From NCBI GenBank assembly GCA_001598975.1, contig BBXU01001257.1:1-16445 (forward strand): a DNA stretch of 16,445 nt, in the 5' to 3' direction. Both the position numbers and the translations under genes were made by a program. Numbering within the stretch: position 1 is the stretch's first letter; each line of letters opens with the position of its first letter. Below the pieces are notes generated by a model. That model did not search any database and was not told the origin of the DNA. It saw nothing but the letters and a program-made list of their open reading frames with translations. Below are positions 1 through 9,100 of the stretch, one piece after another. The stretch comes from Parachlorella kessleri (Eukaryota; Chlorophyta; Trebouxiophyceae; Chlorellales; Chlorellaceae).

Positions 1-334
1 CGATTAGCCACGGCAAAGCAGTGGAGCAAGTGCTGGCAGCAGTTGTTGCGGCCAGCACAACACTCCCAAGCACGCCATGCGCCCTGGGCTCCGCCTAGCC
101 TGATCTGCTGCGCCTGCCCTTAAACCCAATCTGGAATCGAAGGTCTTTGCTGAGCCCCGCTGTCTGCAAGCTACTGCACTTGGCAGCTGAACATAGCAGG
201 CCCACGAGTGCAGGCATCGGACACAAATGGCTGACTAGACCCTCGACATGGCATGGCCAGTCCTGCAGTACCAGCTGCCGCAAGGCATGAGTGACACTGC
301 ACAGCGCAGCCCAGCGCAGCGCAGCAAGCCTCAC
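1..334 (-). other. Intron and unresolved left end of the channel gene
   Basis: On the minus strand this follows the pore-helix exon, which closes at a GTGAGG donor just left of position 335. I looked in all three minus frames for the S6 helix that should come next (a hydrophobic helix with an LLNLLIA-type motif) and did not find it, so the next exon is probably outside the window. The longer open frames here have no membrane-helix or family pattern. Confidence 0.5.
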
Positions 335-424
335 CGGGTTCTTACTGGAGTACATGGGCTTGAGTTCCAGGGCCGACTGGTGCTCAAACATGGTGGCAAA
401 CGCATGCAAGATTGTATCAAAGTC
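335..424 (-). other. Channel exon 8: pore helix and loop
   Basis: Thirty codons in phase 0 between CCGTGCAG| and |GTGAGG. DFDTILHAFATMF matches the pore helix of TRP channels. The usual Gly-containing filter (often MLG-like) is replaced by EHQSALELKPMYSSKNP. A second strong donor (CTCCA|GTAAGA) lies 11 bases upstream of the end, so the true border may differ. Confidence 0.75.
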
Positions 425-3400
425 CTGCACGGGGGCATTTGCTGACAACTGCTTACAAGCCTGTGGATGTAGGGTTGACAGCACATGACATCCCTGCCCC
501 AACCACCCCGCCTTCCCATCATGCTGCATGCATCGAAGCCAAGCAGGGCGTAGAAATGGCGCGTGCCTGCCTGCTTTATCCTTACGACAGATAATAGCAA
601 GCTCCGTGCTGTGCTCGGCTGTACTAAAGAGTGCCATCCCCAGCCCGCTGAGGCAGTCACAGTGCGCCTGGCTGCCCCTGGCGCGCGTTGTACCTCTGTT
701 TGCTCCTGGTCCCGCCGGAAGATGACGTGGAAGGCGCTGCCAAAGCCCCACATCACCAGCAGCATGTACAGAAACATGAAGCGCATGTCTCGCACGACCG
801 TCTTCACTGCAGGCAGGAAGGGAAAGAGGAGATTGGCAGGGCAAAGCGGCACCTGCTGCATGTGAGAATGGCCCTTCTCAGATGCTCTGAGCCTTTCTGA
901 GCAGCACCGGATAGACACTGGAGGGATGCTACGTGAAGACCAGAATGACGTAACGGCCCTCCTCCCAGAAGGCCTGCACAGAAATCCACCAGCCCACACA
1001 GCACCAGCAACACGGCATGACATCATGCGTTACGAAACAACCCTCTGAAAAGTGCACGATTACAAGCAGCTGCTGAGCGAGCGCCCCATCCCCTCCAGGC
1101 AAGGCACTTGCACTACAGCAGGGCCCTCCTCACGCACGCGTGTCGAGGAAGGCAAAGCGCGTCTGGCGGAAGGCCTGGCTGAAGTATTGCAGGCGGAACA
1201 CCAGCAGGATGAGCTGTAGCGCCGGCAGTACCGTCATCCAGCTACTCTTCAGCTTCCAGCGGCCCAGGTGGAGCGTGGTGATGGCAATCTGCAAAAAGCA
1301 AATGATGAATAATGAATGCATGCGTAAGCAATTTTATAAATGGTGGCGGGCCCGGAGAGTGGTGGTGATGATCTGCATGAGGGGGGCGGTCCAAGACTGC
1401 TGGAGTCCAGATGTCTTTGACCGCCTAACTAGCAGACAATGGACTGGCAGCCGGCACTGTCAGCTCACAGTTACGCAATGCCAATAAACAGGCTTCCTGC
1501 GCAGGAAGCTCCAAAGCGATGACGGCTCTTTCACCCCAACCCATGTGGCTAATGACAGGGCGCAGGAACAAGAGCCCAGGGGCGTGATGGGAAGGCAAAG
1601 AATCGCGCTGGCAGGACATACAGCTAGCAGCTACAGAATCTCCTATACATCTCGAGCCTCAATGCAAAGAGCGGAACACTTTACTGACCTAGGGCCCATT
1701 CCTTCAAACGTGCACATAGCAAGCTCCGGAGGGCACCAAGCACCGCCGACTTGCACACGTGGCAGAGAGCATACAGCCCAAAGCCAGACGCCCCATATTG
1801 CGCCCTCCCTTTACCCAGCACCCGCCTGAATAGCGTATGTTGAAAAGTCCAGCAAGTTATAGCTGTCCAGCCAGCCCCAGCCGTAGGCTGCTAGTGTGCT
1901 GACTTCCAGCAGCAGAAAGGGCGCCATGCCCACCAAGGCAAGCAGCTGCATGGTTGGGCAAGGAGGGCAGTATTCACGGTAGAACAACAGCGAGGGAATC
2001 TCAACCAGAGAAACAGAGGCGTGGGAGGCTCGCAACACGGCCGGCTCGCAAAGAGACATGGGACACGCTTGGCTGCATTGACTGCCAGCTATGCTATTAG
2101 CACGCTCCACAGCATGGCAATAACACCAGCAGGCCGCAGGTCGGTTTGGGACATTGCCCCCGCCCCCAAGCCAGCGTGGTCCAACCCTGGTTGCTGCCTT
2201 TGCACAGCCCTTCGGGCGTTCCAGGAGGGACCGACCTGCGCTCCAACCTCTGCCTTGCCGCGCGGCGTAGCGAGCAACTGAGACAAGCTCAGCGACAAAT
2301 CCTCGTCCTGCAGTCAGCGCCAGGCAAGCAACACAATGGCAACATGGAAGGTTCCTTCGCCGTGCCGCGAAGCTGTTGGGTGCAACAAACTCACCAGGCT
2401 ACCCCTGAGAATCTAGAAGATTCCAAACCCAATCAGAGTGGCCTGCCTCTGGCCAGCCTCACCAGTCCACTCGGCAGGACAGTGCCCCAACAGAGAATTT
2501 CTCCATGAGGACAGCACCAGACTCAACTACGCATCCGCATGCAAGTCAACAACAGGGCACATGGGAGGCCAGCGTCCCAGTGTCTTCCCTTTACCTCGCA
2601 CCTGAAATGCAGGTATCTCGCAACTGCAATGCCAGGCGAAGAGGAGGAGTGCACTGCCAACCTCACAAGCATGCTGTTGCAAACAGTCAAGGGGCTCGGG
2701 CATTGAGGCCCTGTGACACACATCCAGCTGAAGGCATGCAACACAGAGCCGGAGGAAGGGAACGCTCACCCTCACCTGAAAGAGGATTGTGAAGGTGTTG
2801 AGGGCGGCAAACCAGACCAGGAAGAATGCAAGCTCCACGAGCAGCAGCTTGCGGCAATACGTCCACCACTTCCAATTTATCACGGCCTGCACTGTGTGAT
2901 GACGGCTGCTGTTGGAGGACAAAGCAGACAGAAACTCGCAGACTGCAGAGGGAGCCATGGATTGCTTGGGACGTGTGTACCGACAGCCTGTTGTTGGGCA
3001 GTCACAGGGCGGCCACCAAGTAGCCACCCCAGCAGGCACACCCACCCCTTCCGCGCTGCACCCCGCCTGACTGTGCTGCCAAAAGCCAAAAAAACAACCG
3101 TCACTGCTGTGCCATATCTCACCAGCGGGAATGCTACACGGCCCTGGCCGGCCCACCCACCTGCACCGCCGGCAGCCCAACCGCGCCTGGCAACCCTGCC
3201 CACCATGCGGCAGGCACGACACGTCATGCTTCTGTTACCAGGACCGCAGCGGTGTTCCTGACTGGGAGAGGCCTACCTGCACCGCCGGCAGCCCAAACAC
3301 CGCCTGGCTGCCCTGGCCTCGCTGCCAGCGCTTGAGCAGCGGCTGCAGCAGGCCATCCTTATCGGGCCTGGCCGCTCCCCTGATGGCAACCACGTAGGCT

Positions 3401-4155
3401 TCCACCGCCACATCATGGAAGCTCCCTGCAGCCAGCGCAGCCGCATGGGGACGAGAGTCTGGCTTTCTTGGGGTAGGAACACCGTCCCAGAGCTGGTTCT
3501 TGCAGCACTGGCAATCACGACCAGCGCAGGTGGGCAGCAAGGGATACGAGCTGAACCCCAGCTCCAACAGGGGCTGTCATCGGGCACATGACAAAGAATC
3601 TGATGTTGCAGCTACATCTTGGTATTGTCACACCCACGCACCTCCCCGCTGCCTAGTCGTCCAACCGCGACTTGCCAGTGCCCGCCTCCAGTCGCGCTCG
3701 TAGTCAGTATTGTAGCTGTTCCTGCCCAGGGTGAGGAGTGGGTCCCGCTCAAAGGCCGGGAATACCAGGTTGTCCTGCAAAAACGAAGTGAAGTAGCCAA
3801 GCCTGTCACAGCAGGGCTGCTTCTTGCTGGCATGGCAGCACTGGCGGCGGGGCTGACCATAGAGTTGAGCAGGCTGTCTACGCTTACTCAAACCCCTTGC
3901 TGCCAAGCTACCGGCTGGCCTGGTACTTCCTTATATAACGAACTGCTCCGATTTTGTCAAAAAGCAGCTGGTGCCTACCGGCGCTTGAAACTCGCCAAGG
4001 CGTGCTATGCCGTGCTTCTGCAAATACTCTGCTGCATGCTGGCCGTGTCTGCTGAAAAGTTGCTGAACGTCGCATACTCTGGTACGAGCCGCAGTTTCAA
4101 TATCGTCCCACCCGTTCTCATCAAGCAGGGGTTGTGAACCGTCTTCACTTGCCAT
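335..4155 (-). CDS. TRP-like / ion-transport-domain cation channel, 3' end outside window
   Basis: Probably a six-helix, membrane-embedded, TRP-type cation channel. Minus-strand exons in order: 4155-3979; about 3840/3816-3676; about 3507/3492-3277; 2886-2776; 1945 (or 1999)-1826; 1288-1138; 806-694; 424-335. From 2886 on, the phases match: 37 codons, 40 codons, 50 codons plus 1 nt, 2 nt plus 37 codons, 30 codons. S1 follows the basic/aromatic INWKWWTYCRK. S2-S3 ends in the WNLLD-like SYNLLDFSTYAIQ. S4-S5 carries FRLQYFSQAFRQTRF, S5 carries RDMRFMFLYMLLVMWGFGSA, and the pore helix is DFDTILHAFATMF. The ATG at 4155 has an in-frame TAA 9 nt upstream. The N-terminus is short, with weak ankyrin-like signals only. 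The S1-S2 loop is very short in this model, so an exon in 1946-2775 may be missing. The family is clear; subfamily, ion selectivity and gating are not. Confidence 0.83.
694..806 (-). other. Channel exon 7: S5 helix
   Basis: Two bases plus 37 codons between CTGCAG| and |GTACAA. It carries KTVVRDMRFMFLYMLLVMWG followed by FGSAFHVIFRRDQEQTE. A basic pre-S5 segment, an S5 helix ending in a phenylalanine-rich turn and a polar turret are typical of TRP channels. Confidence 0.82.
1138..1288 (-). other. Channel exon 6: end of S3 and S4-S5 linker
   Basis: Fifty codons plus one base between TTTTTGCAG| and |GTGCGTGAG. It completes S3 (IAITTLHL), then carries a helix with LPALQLILLVFRLQYFSQAF and the basic linker RQTRFAFLDT. 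The split codon C|TG joins the next exon to read DTLKTVVRDMRF. The helix has few regular arginines, as in TRP channels rather than voltage-gated ones. Confidence 0.8.
1826..1945 (-). other. Channel exon 5: S2-S3
   Basis: 40 codons if the ATGCAG| acceptor is used. An upstream acceptor (TTGAG|ATT, start 1999) would add 18 codons in the same phase. S2 is LLALVGMAPFLLLEVSTLAA and S3 begins at YNLLDFSTYAIQ. The exon must end after CAG at 1826, because the next exon begins with codon ATT and the S3 helix reads straight through (YAIQ then IAITTLHL). The dinucleotide following is GC, so this is a probable GC-AG intron. Confidence 0.72.
2776..2886 (-). other. Channel exon 4: S1 helix
   Basis: Exactly 37 codons between GTGCAG| and |GTGAGG, phase 0 at both ends. 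It starts AVINWKWWTYCRK, the basic/aromatic pre-S1 motif common in TRPs, followed by the hydrophobic helix LLLVELAFFLVWFAALNTF. Confidence 0.8.
3161..3316. repeat. Direct repeat: copied end of channel exon 3 with splice donor
   Basis: The 20-mer CTGCACCGCCGGCAGCCCAA occurs at 3161-3180 and 3277-3296, and about 20 further bases after each copy are similar (CCGCGCCTGGCAACCCTG versus CACCGCCTGGCTGCCCTG). The copy at 3277 is the coding end of channel exon 3 (LPAVQ plus donor GTAGGC). The other lies in the downstream intron, with a GTGGGT donor in the equivalent place. Confidence 0.85.
3277..3507 (-). other. Channel exon 3, segment preceding S1
   Basis: Encodes a helical segment containing HDVAVEAYVVAIRGA and ends FGLPAVQ before a GTAGGC donor in phase 0. 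The VVQ-type residues directly before the S1 exon match the pre-S1 linker of TRP channels. The start is ambiguous: phase-0 acceptors put it at 3507 or 3492, and a phase-1 acceptor (CTGCAG|GG) at about 3423. The last seven codons and the donor are duplicated inside the following intron. Confidence 0.6.
3676..3840 (-). other. Channel N-terminal exon 2 (borders approximate)
   Basis: Coding-looking stretch containing YFTSFLQDNLVFPAFERDPL and TLGRNSYNTDYERDW in one frame. Several AG acceptors in the right phase are possible (exon starts near 3840 or 3816). The best-looking donor is the GC-type CTG|GCAAGT ending the exon at 3676. Poor GT donors a few bases downstream (GTCGCG, GTTGGA) would need the next exon to start in phase 1, which is also available. 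The function of this soluble segment is unknown. Confidence 0.5.
3979..4155 (-). other. Channel N-terminal exon 1 (ankyrin-like)
   Basis: Encodes 59 residues from ATG to a GTAGGC donor, ending in phase 0. The segment around TAARTRVCDVQQLFSRHG resembles one ankyrin helix pair (compare the generic AARxGxxxVVxLLLxxG), which suits a TRP-type N-terminus. The ATG is followed by G. If the in-frame TAA upstream lies in an intron ending at the pyrimidine-rich TTCTTAAG (about 4164-4171), this exon would instead be internal. Confidence 0.55.
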
Positions 4156-5062
4156 GATACGAGCTTAAGAAGACGGGCCCCAAGTCGATACACAACTGCT
4201 TTAGGGAACCCATGAGGGACTCCTAGGCCATGGGTTTGCCGCCTCCTGTGCCACGTGTGAGATAGGCCTGACGTGGCGAGGCGCTAAAGAACCGGGGAGG
4301 GTCCCGAGCGCTACACAGCATGAACCAAACTCATGCGTGGCGGGCAGTTCAGACAGAGACTTGTAGACGCACTGCGCTGACAGGGCGGAGTGCAGGTACT
4401 GTTGCTCTGGCTCTTGCATGATTCGATCCAGGTCTCCGTGCTGACACAACGTCAGTAGGGACATTATCAATAGTAGTTCCGTGTAACTTGGTGCTTAGTC
4501 AGGTACACAGCTAGCCTTTGCAAGCAGAAATCTGTGACTGGCTCTGAAACTAACTAGTTGCCACACGTTTTCACCAAGGCAGCACGCTCGATAGACTCCT
4601 CGACCGCACATACCACCGTCCCAACACCGTCACGATACCACACACTCTTCACTTCAACTAGCCTTCCAAGAACATTCAGAAAGGCCCAGCAACACAGCAT
4701 GGCGGTACTGATATACGGACCCCCAGCATCTGTGGGAGTATATAGAGGAGGGCAACACGAGCACACCGTAACATGGTAGAAGGTGACCTCATCTGCCCAC
4801 CAGCCAGTGGTTCACTACTCTTTCTGCCGGGCCATGCGTGCCAGAAAATAAGCAACTCGTGAAAGGCGGGCGCCACAAGGGCCGATTACGTTGGAACTCT
4901 GCTGCACGCTGAAAGGGAACCCAAACTGGCAAGAAGACAATAAGCATGCACATGTGAGGGCAGTCCAGGGCTGTCATATAGCGGAGATGCAACCTGGCCC
5001 TGTACGCCCCATTGGCATGGCATTAGTGAGGCTGTCCGGGAAGGGTACCCTCCTCAGTCTTT
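4156..5062. other. Spacer between SEC23-like stop and channel start
   Basis: About 900 bases between two minus-strand genes, holding the 3' UTR of the SEC23-like gene and the promoter/leader of the channel. No TGTAA polyadenylation signal, as common in chlorophycean algae, occurs on the minus strand here; one TGTAA occurs on the plus strand at about 4482. A TATA-like element (TATATA around 4739-4745) is present but unplaced. Apart from the ORF at 4201-4464, no coding pattern, tRNA or repeat was found. Confidence 0.5.
4201..4464 (-). CDS. Coding-looking ORF upstream of the channel, possible extra first exon
   Basis: From the ATG at 4464 the minus strand reads MSLLTLCQHGDLDRIMQEPE and stays open to a stop at 4201. 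The opening resembles the first helix of an ankyrin repeat (LLxLCxxGDLxxI), which would suit the N-terminus of the downstream channel. The frame downstream of about 4400 looks less protein-like, so a donor may lie within it. No splice pair to 4155-3979 can be fixed by eye. It could equally be an upstream ORF in a leader, or chance. I do not recognise it as a separate gene. Confidence 0.25.
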   Translation of the reverse strand: MSLLTLCQHGDLDRIMQEPEQQYLHSALSAQCVYKSLSELPATHEFGSCCVALGTLPGSLAPRHVRPISHVAQEAANPWPRSPSWVP

Positions 5063-6130
5063 CTACCCGTCAGCGATCTGCTGCACCCCATGCTCCTGTA
5101 GCCATTGGAAAAAGGACGGCTCCTCACACAGCCCCAGCTGCCTGGCTGCTCGCTCCAGCAGTGACCGCGATGCTGCCGCCAGCTGCGGTGCCTGCTGCAG
5201 CTGTGACCGCAGCGGGTCGGATCTGATGGGAACCAGCCGGGCTAGCAGCTGCCCGGAGTCTGCCACTACCTGTATCACGGCAGGACATTGATGGGTTCAA
5301 CGTGCTTCCTCCCCGGCCGAGGCGGGGAAGATGCCCTTGATGCCGCATGGGTGACAACGGATGCACTATGTGAATTCACAGGCAACACTCGGTAGCGAGC
5401 ACGTAACGTCCCACTGTGCCAATCTGGCTAGTGATCGTGAGTCAAGGCGCTGAGGTCCAGCCCAGCTGTGCAACCTCTCAGCAAGTTGAGCCACTGCCTG
5501 CCTGAACACCGCTAAGCCCTTGCTTACCTCGGGAACCGGCATCCTGCCCCCTCCCAGTTCCAAGGCAAACTGCCGGCACGCAACCTCTGCGGCGCTGCGC
5601 TCACTGCCCGAGACGACGCCCTCTGCCAGCCATGTGTACAAATGGCTTCCACAGTCCAGCACCGCTGCGGGAGCGTCATACAGTGACAAGTCCACCGCTG
5701 GCACCTCTTTGAAGCACAGCCGCAAGCCAGCTGGGCTGCCATGACTGCCGATGCGGATGCGTGGTGGCGAGGGGAATCCTGCCATGATAGGATTTCCCTC
5801 GCTGACACCTGGAATGAGGCTGTCAGAGCCATCTGATGGGCTGTCTCCCCCGCCTGCTGCTGCTGTTAGCCCTCCTTCTGCGTCTCCCGCCCCTCCCCCA
5901 GCTGCTGCTGCTGCTGCTGCTTTCGACCCTCCTTCTGCCATTGACGCCCCTCTTCCTGCCGCTGCTGCTACTACGGTTACAGCAGGATCGCTACTGGCGG
6001 CTGGCTTGGCAGCCATGGTGCTCAGAACAGCGCCCAAGTTGCTGGAGGCATTGGGTAAGTGGGTCAGGAGGTAGAGTGAGGGCACGCACATTACCTGTGA
6101 TAACTGCAGGCAGGCGGTCATGAAATGTGC
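5063..6130 (-). other. SEC23-like exons 11-12: helical end, Ala/Gly insertion, gelsolin-like C-terminus
   Basis: Exon 6130-5528 opens AHFMTACLQLSQ (helical domain), then has about 80 residues of Ala/Gly/Ser-rich sequence including a seven-Ala run, then SLYDAPAAVLDCGSHLYTWL of the gelsolin-like fold. Exon 5269-5063 gives VVADSGQLLARLVPIRSDP and ends QQIADG followed by TAG. PVPE|VVADSGQLLARLVP parallels the fP.PR...GsQARyfl.rl.P segment of Sec23. Confidence 0.87.
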
Positions 6131-9100
6131 CTGCAAACAAAATGTGCAAGAAGCTGAGGTGCATGAGAGCGCACATGCCTCTGTCCTTCTTACAAACTCA
6201 AGGCTCTTTGCTACCCAACGGATCACACGGACAAGCGGACCATGCCGTCACAGCGTGCACAAACCAGCTTAAGTATGGAGGTGATGTCGGCACCGCTGCC
6301 AACTGATGTCAGATACTGCTGGCCTCTTTGCCAAGGTGCAAAGCCCCTCCCTCAAGCCAAGCCCTTCCAGCTTTGACCCTGAGACAGACCTCTGGGCATT
6401 AACACCCCCTGAAAACACCAAACTGCTCGCGGGCTGTCCTGGCCTGCTGCAGCCACACAAGACAACCCCCCAGCTGCGGGACCACCCCACTCACTGTTGA
6501 ACCTGGCCCTGCACCCTGGGACTAACAGATCTCTTGCACAAGGCTTTACCCCGCTCACCTGCAGCAGTGCCCTTTCTTCGGGGTGCTGGCTCCGCCCGTG
6601 GTGCAGCATGGGCCCCCGGTGGAGGCAGTACAGCGTGTGGGCGATGGGCAGGAAGCTCCCAGGCAGCGCAAAACTGCGGAGAAACTTAGGGTCCCCAGTT
6701 ATACCTGAGCAAGTAGCTGGTACAGGCTTTCCATAGGGCGGGAAGGTGGCCGCTGAACGCGGTATATATTTGCGGCACGTCGAAACACGACGCCAATCTT
6801 AAAAAGCTTGACAGCATTCGGCCAGTCCGTGGGACGCCCAAGGAGATTCACTGACTTTCACCAACTGACCTTGAGGGCCCGCTGAACCAGCCGCGGCTGC
6901 CTTCCACAGGGAACCCAAACTTGCACACAAATTCAAACAGCCGCTTGCCTGCAACAACACGTAAAGCGCCCAGCCCAGGGCTAGGCAATCAAGCTGTGTC
7001 ATGAAGCAATGTGTCCTTCCGGCACAGCAAGCTGAGGAGCGCTCTCCACTCACAATGGAATTGACACAGCAGGAAGGACAGGGTCGTGTACCAGCGACGC
7101 CATTGGGAACCTTCTCATCAGAGATTACCCAGTGACCCACCCAGTGACCTTCGAAGAATCTCCGCCTCCTTGCGGTCAAAAGCCGCGCCCTTCTCCAGCG
7201 CCTGTGCAACCAGCGTCTTGGCCCATACGATGGCGGCTACCCCCGGGTTGAGCGCTTCCACCACCGACACCGGGTTGTGGGTGGTGCTGAGGCGCCGCGT
7301 GACGATGCGCTGCACACGGTTGCCAACCTCGTCTACCCAACTCCACACCACCTGCGGAGGTTTGCAGCACAGTGCCAAGCTCTGGGTAAAGATGGGCAGA
7401 GGGGCGTTTCATACAACCAGGCCCACAGCAGTCGACTCACACCAGCGCTGCATCGTGTCGGCACAAAGCCCTGGATGCAGTCTTTGGACTGCCCGAACAC
7501 ATGCCACCTGCCAATTGTGAACAGTGCTAGACGCTGACGGGCCGCCCCAATCTTGACTAAGGTGAACCTCATGATTGAGACGCATGTATTGCAAGAGAAA
7601 CCTATGGTGCAGCTCAACATGGCTGAAGCAACAAGGGAAGCTCCACTGTTGATGCGATGCTTCTTACTTCACACGAGCAGGCCTTTTGGGGGCATGACCC
7701 AAGAAGATGCAACGAGCAGCAGCATACCTGTACATAGACATATGTCTGCATGGGTGGCTTGTCGCAGTAAAGCACCAGTGTTACCCCGCCGCTGTCATTG
7801 GGAGGGCTGCAGCGGTAGTGCCAGGTGCGGCGATTCAGCCAGCGGGGAGGAGGCGGGGCTGCGCCACCTGCACATATCGTCATGAGGATAAGCTTAGGGA
7901 CAGAGGGCAAGTATACAGGGCTGTGAGAGAGGGAAGGCTAACAATAATGCCAGGGTGCTGCATTAAAGCCAGCGAGTAAGGGGTCGGGCCGTGCCACCTG
8001 CCGACACATGCAACGGAATAAGTGCCAATAGATTGAACTGTAAGAGACGCCAGGCGCAAGGTGTTGCCGGTCTGAAGGTGGAGCCTAAGGCTCGTAGTCG
8101 GGCGGCGATACCCACATCATGGGCTTATGCAGTGCTGACCTAATTCTGAAATGCTGGCTCACCGCCATTTTCAGATGCGTGGGGATGGCTTCATGTCTTT
8201 TGGGGTCAGTAGCACCGGGCTGGGCTCCGGTGACAACTGCCAATGCCAAGGAGCAACTCTCAAGCCAGAAAGGAGGTGCCCTGAAGTAAAGGGGTGGGTG
8301 GGGGGAAGGGGGGAGCAGTGGTAGTCAAGTGACGGCCATCTGCCCACCTGTAAGTGCTTGCCACTGGTCGCTTGGCCTGCCAGCAGCAAAGAGAGGCACC
8401 ACCGCGCCGTAGGTGTCCCTCACAGCCAGGCCGGAGCTGGTTCTAACCTCCAGACTGGCCGTAAGACCCGCGGGACGACGCACGGCTGCAGTGACACGTT
8501 GCATAAGATCTTTAATCCCAATTGCACGCGCCCAGCTGCTGCCGTGCTGCTGCTGTGCTCGTAACATACACACCTGCTCACCAGGTCCCTGGCACTGTCA
8601 TGGATAGCATATAACTATACATCTGCTGGTGGGCGAGAAGAATGGGTGCAAGCAGAGTGGCAAAACATCTGCAAGACAGGAAAGCCGGGGGGCGGGGGCC
8701 ATACCGCTGATGATATTAGCTGCAAAGGCTTCGTCGCAAGCCCTGTGCTGGACAAACAGCCCTGCGGTACCCTGCAATAACAAAAGCAGTGCAGTCCGAG
8801 TCATGAGCCCGTCGGGAAGGGAGTCACCACAGGAGGTCGCCTCATGGAGTCTGGTACTGCAGCAAAGTAGCCACGTAACATTTCCACCAGAGCTGCATTC
8901 TTCGAGTGCTTCCCGCCTACCATTTGATTCTGACAGCAAGGCTAACCGGCCCACAACTACAGCCTGCACCACTGAGAGAGGCAGCAGCACACTTGTTTAC
9001 CCCAATACACCGCACAATGTCCGGGCACTGGGGCTGGGTTCTCATCCAATCCCAGCCTCTTGTACACCCACACCCCTGACCTTCACCTGAGCTAAGGGAG

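Noticed and set aside
4410..4445. tRNA-like T-loop (GATTCGATCC)
   Set aside because: The flanking bases do not pair into a T-stem and no matching D- or anticodon arm or acceptor stem was found on either strand.
5751..6123. Plus-strand ORFs with Leu/Pro-rich or Ala/Pro-rich products
   Set aside because: Antisense to the Ala/Gly-rich SEC23-like exon 11. The leucine run looks like a membrane segment but is only the CTG tract read in another frame.
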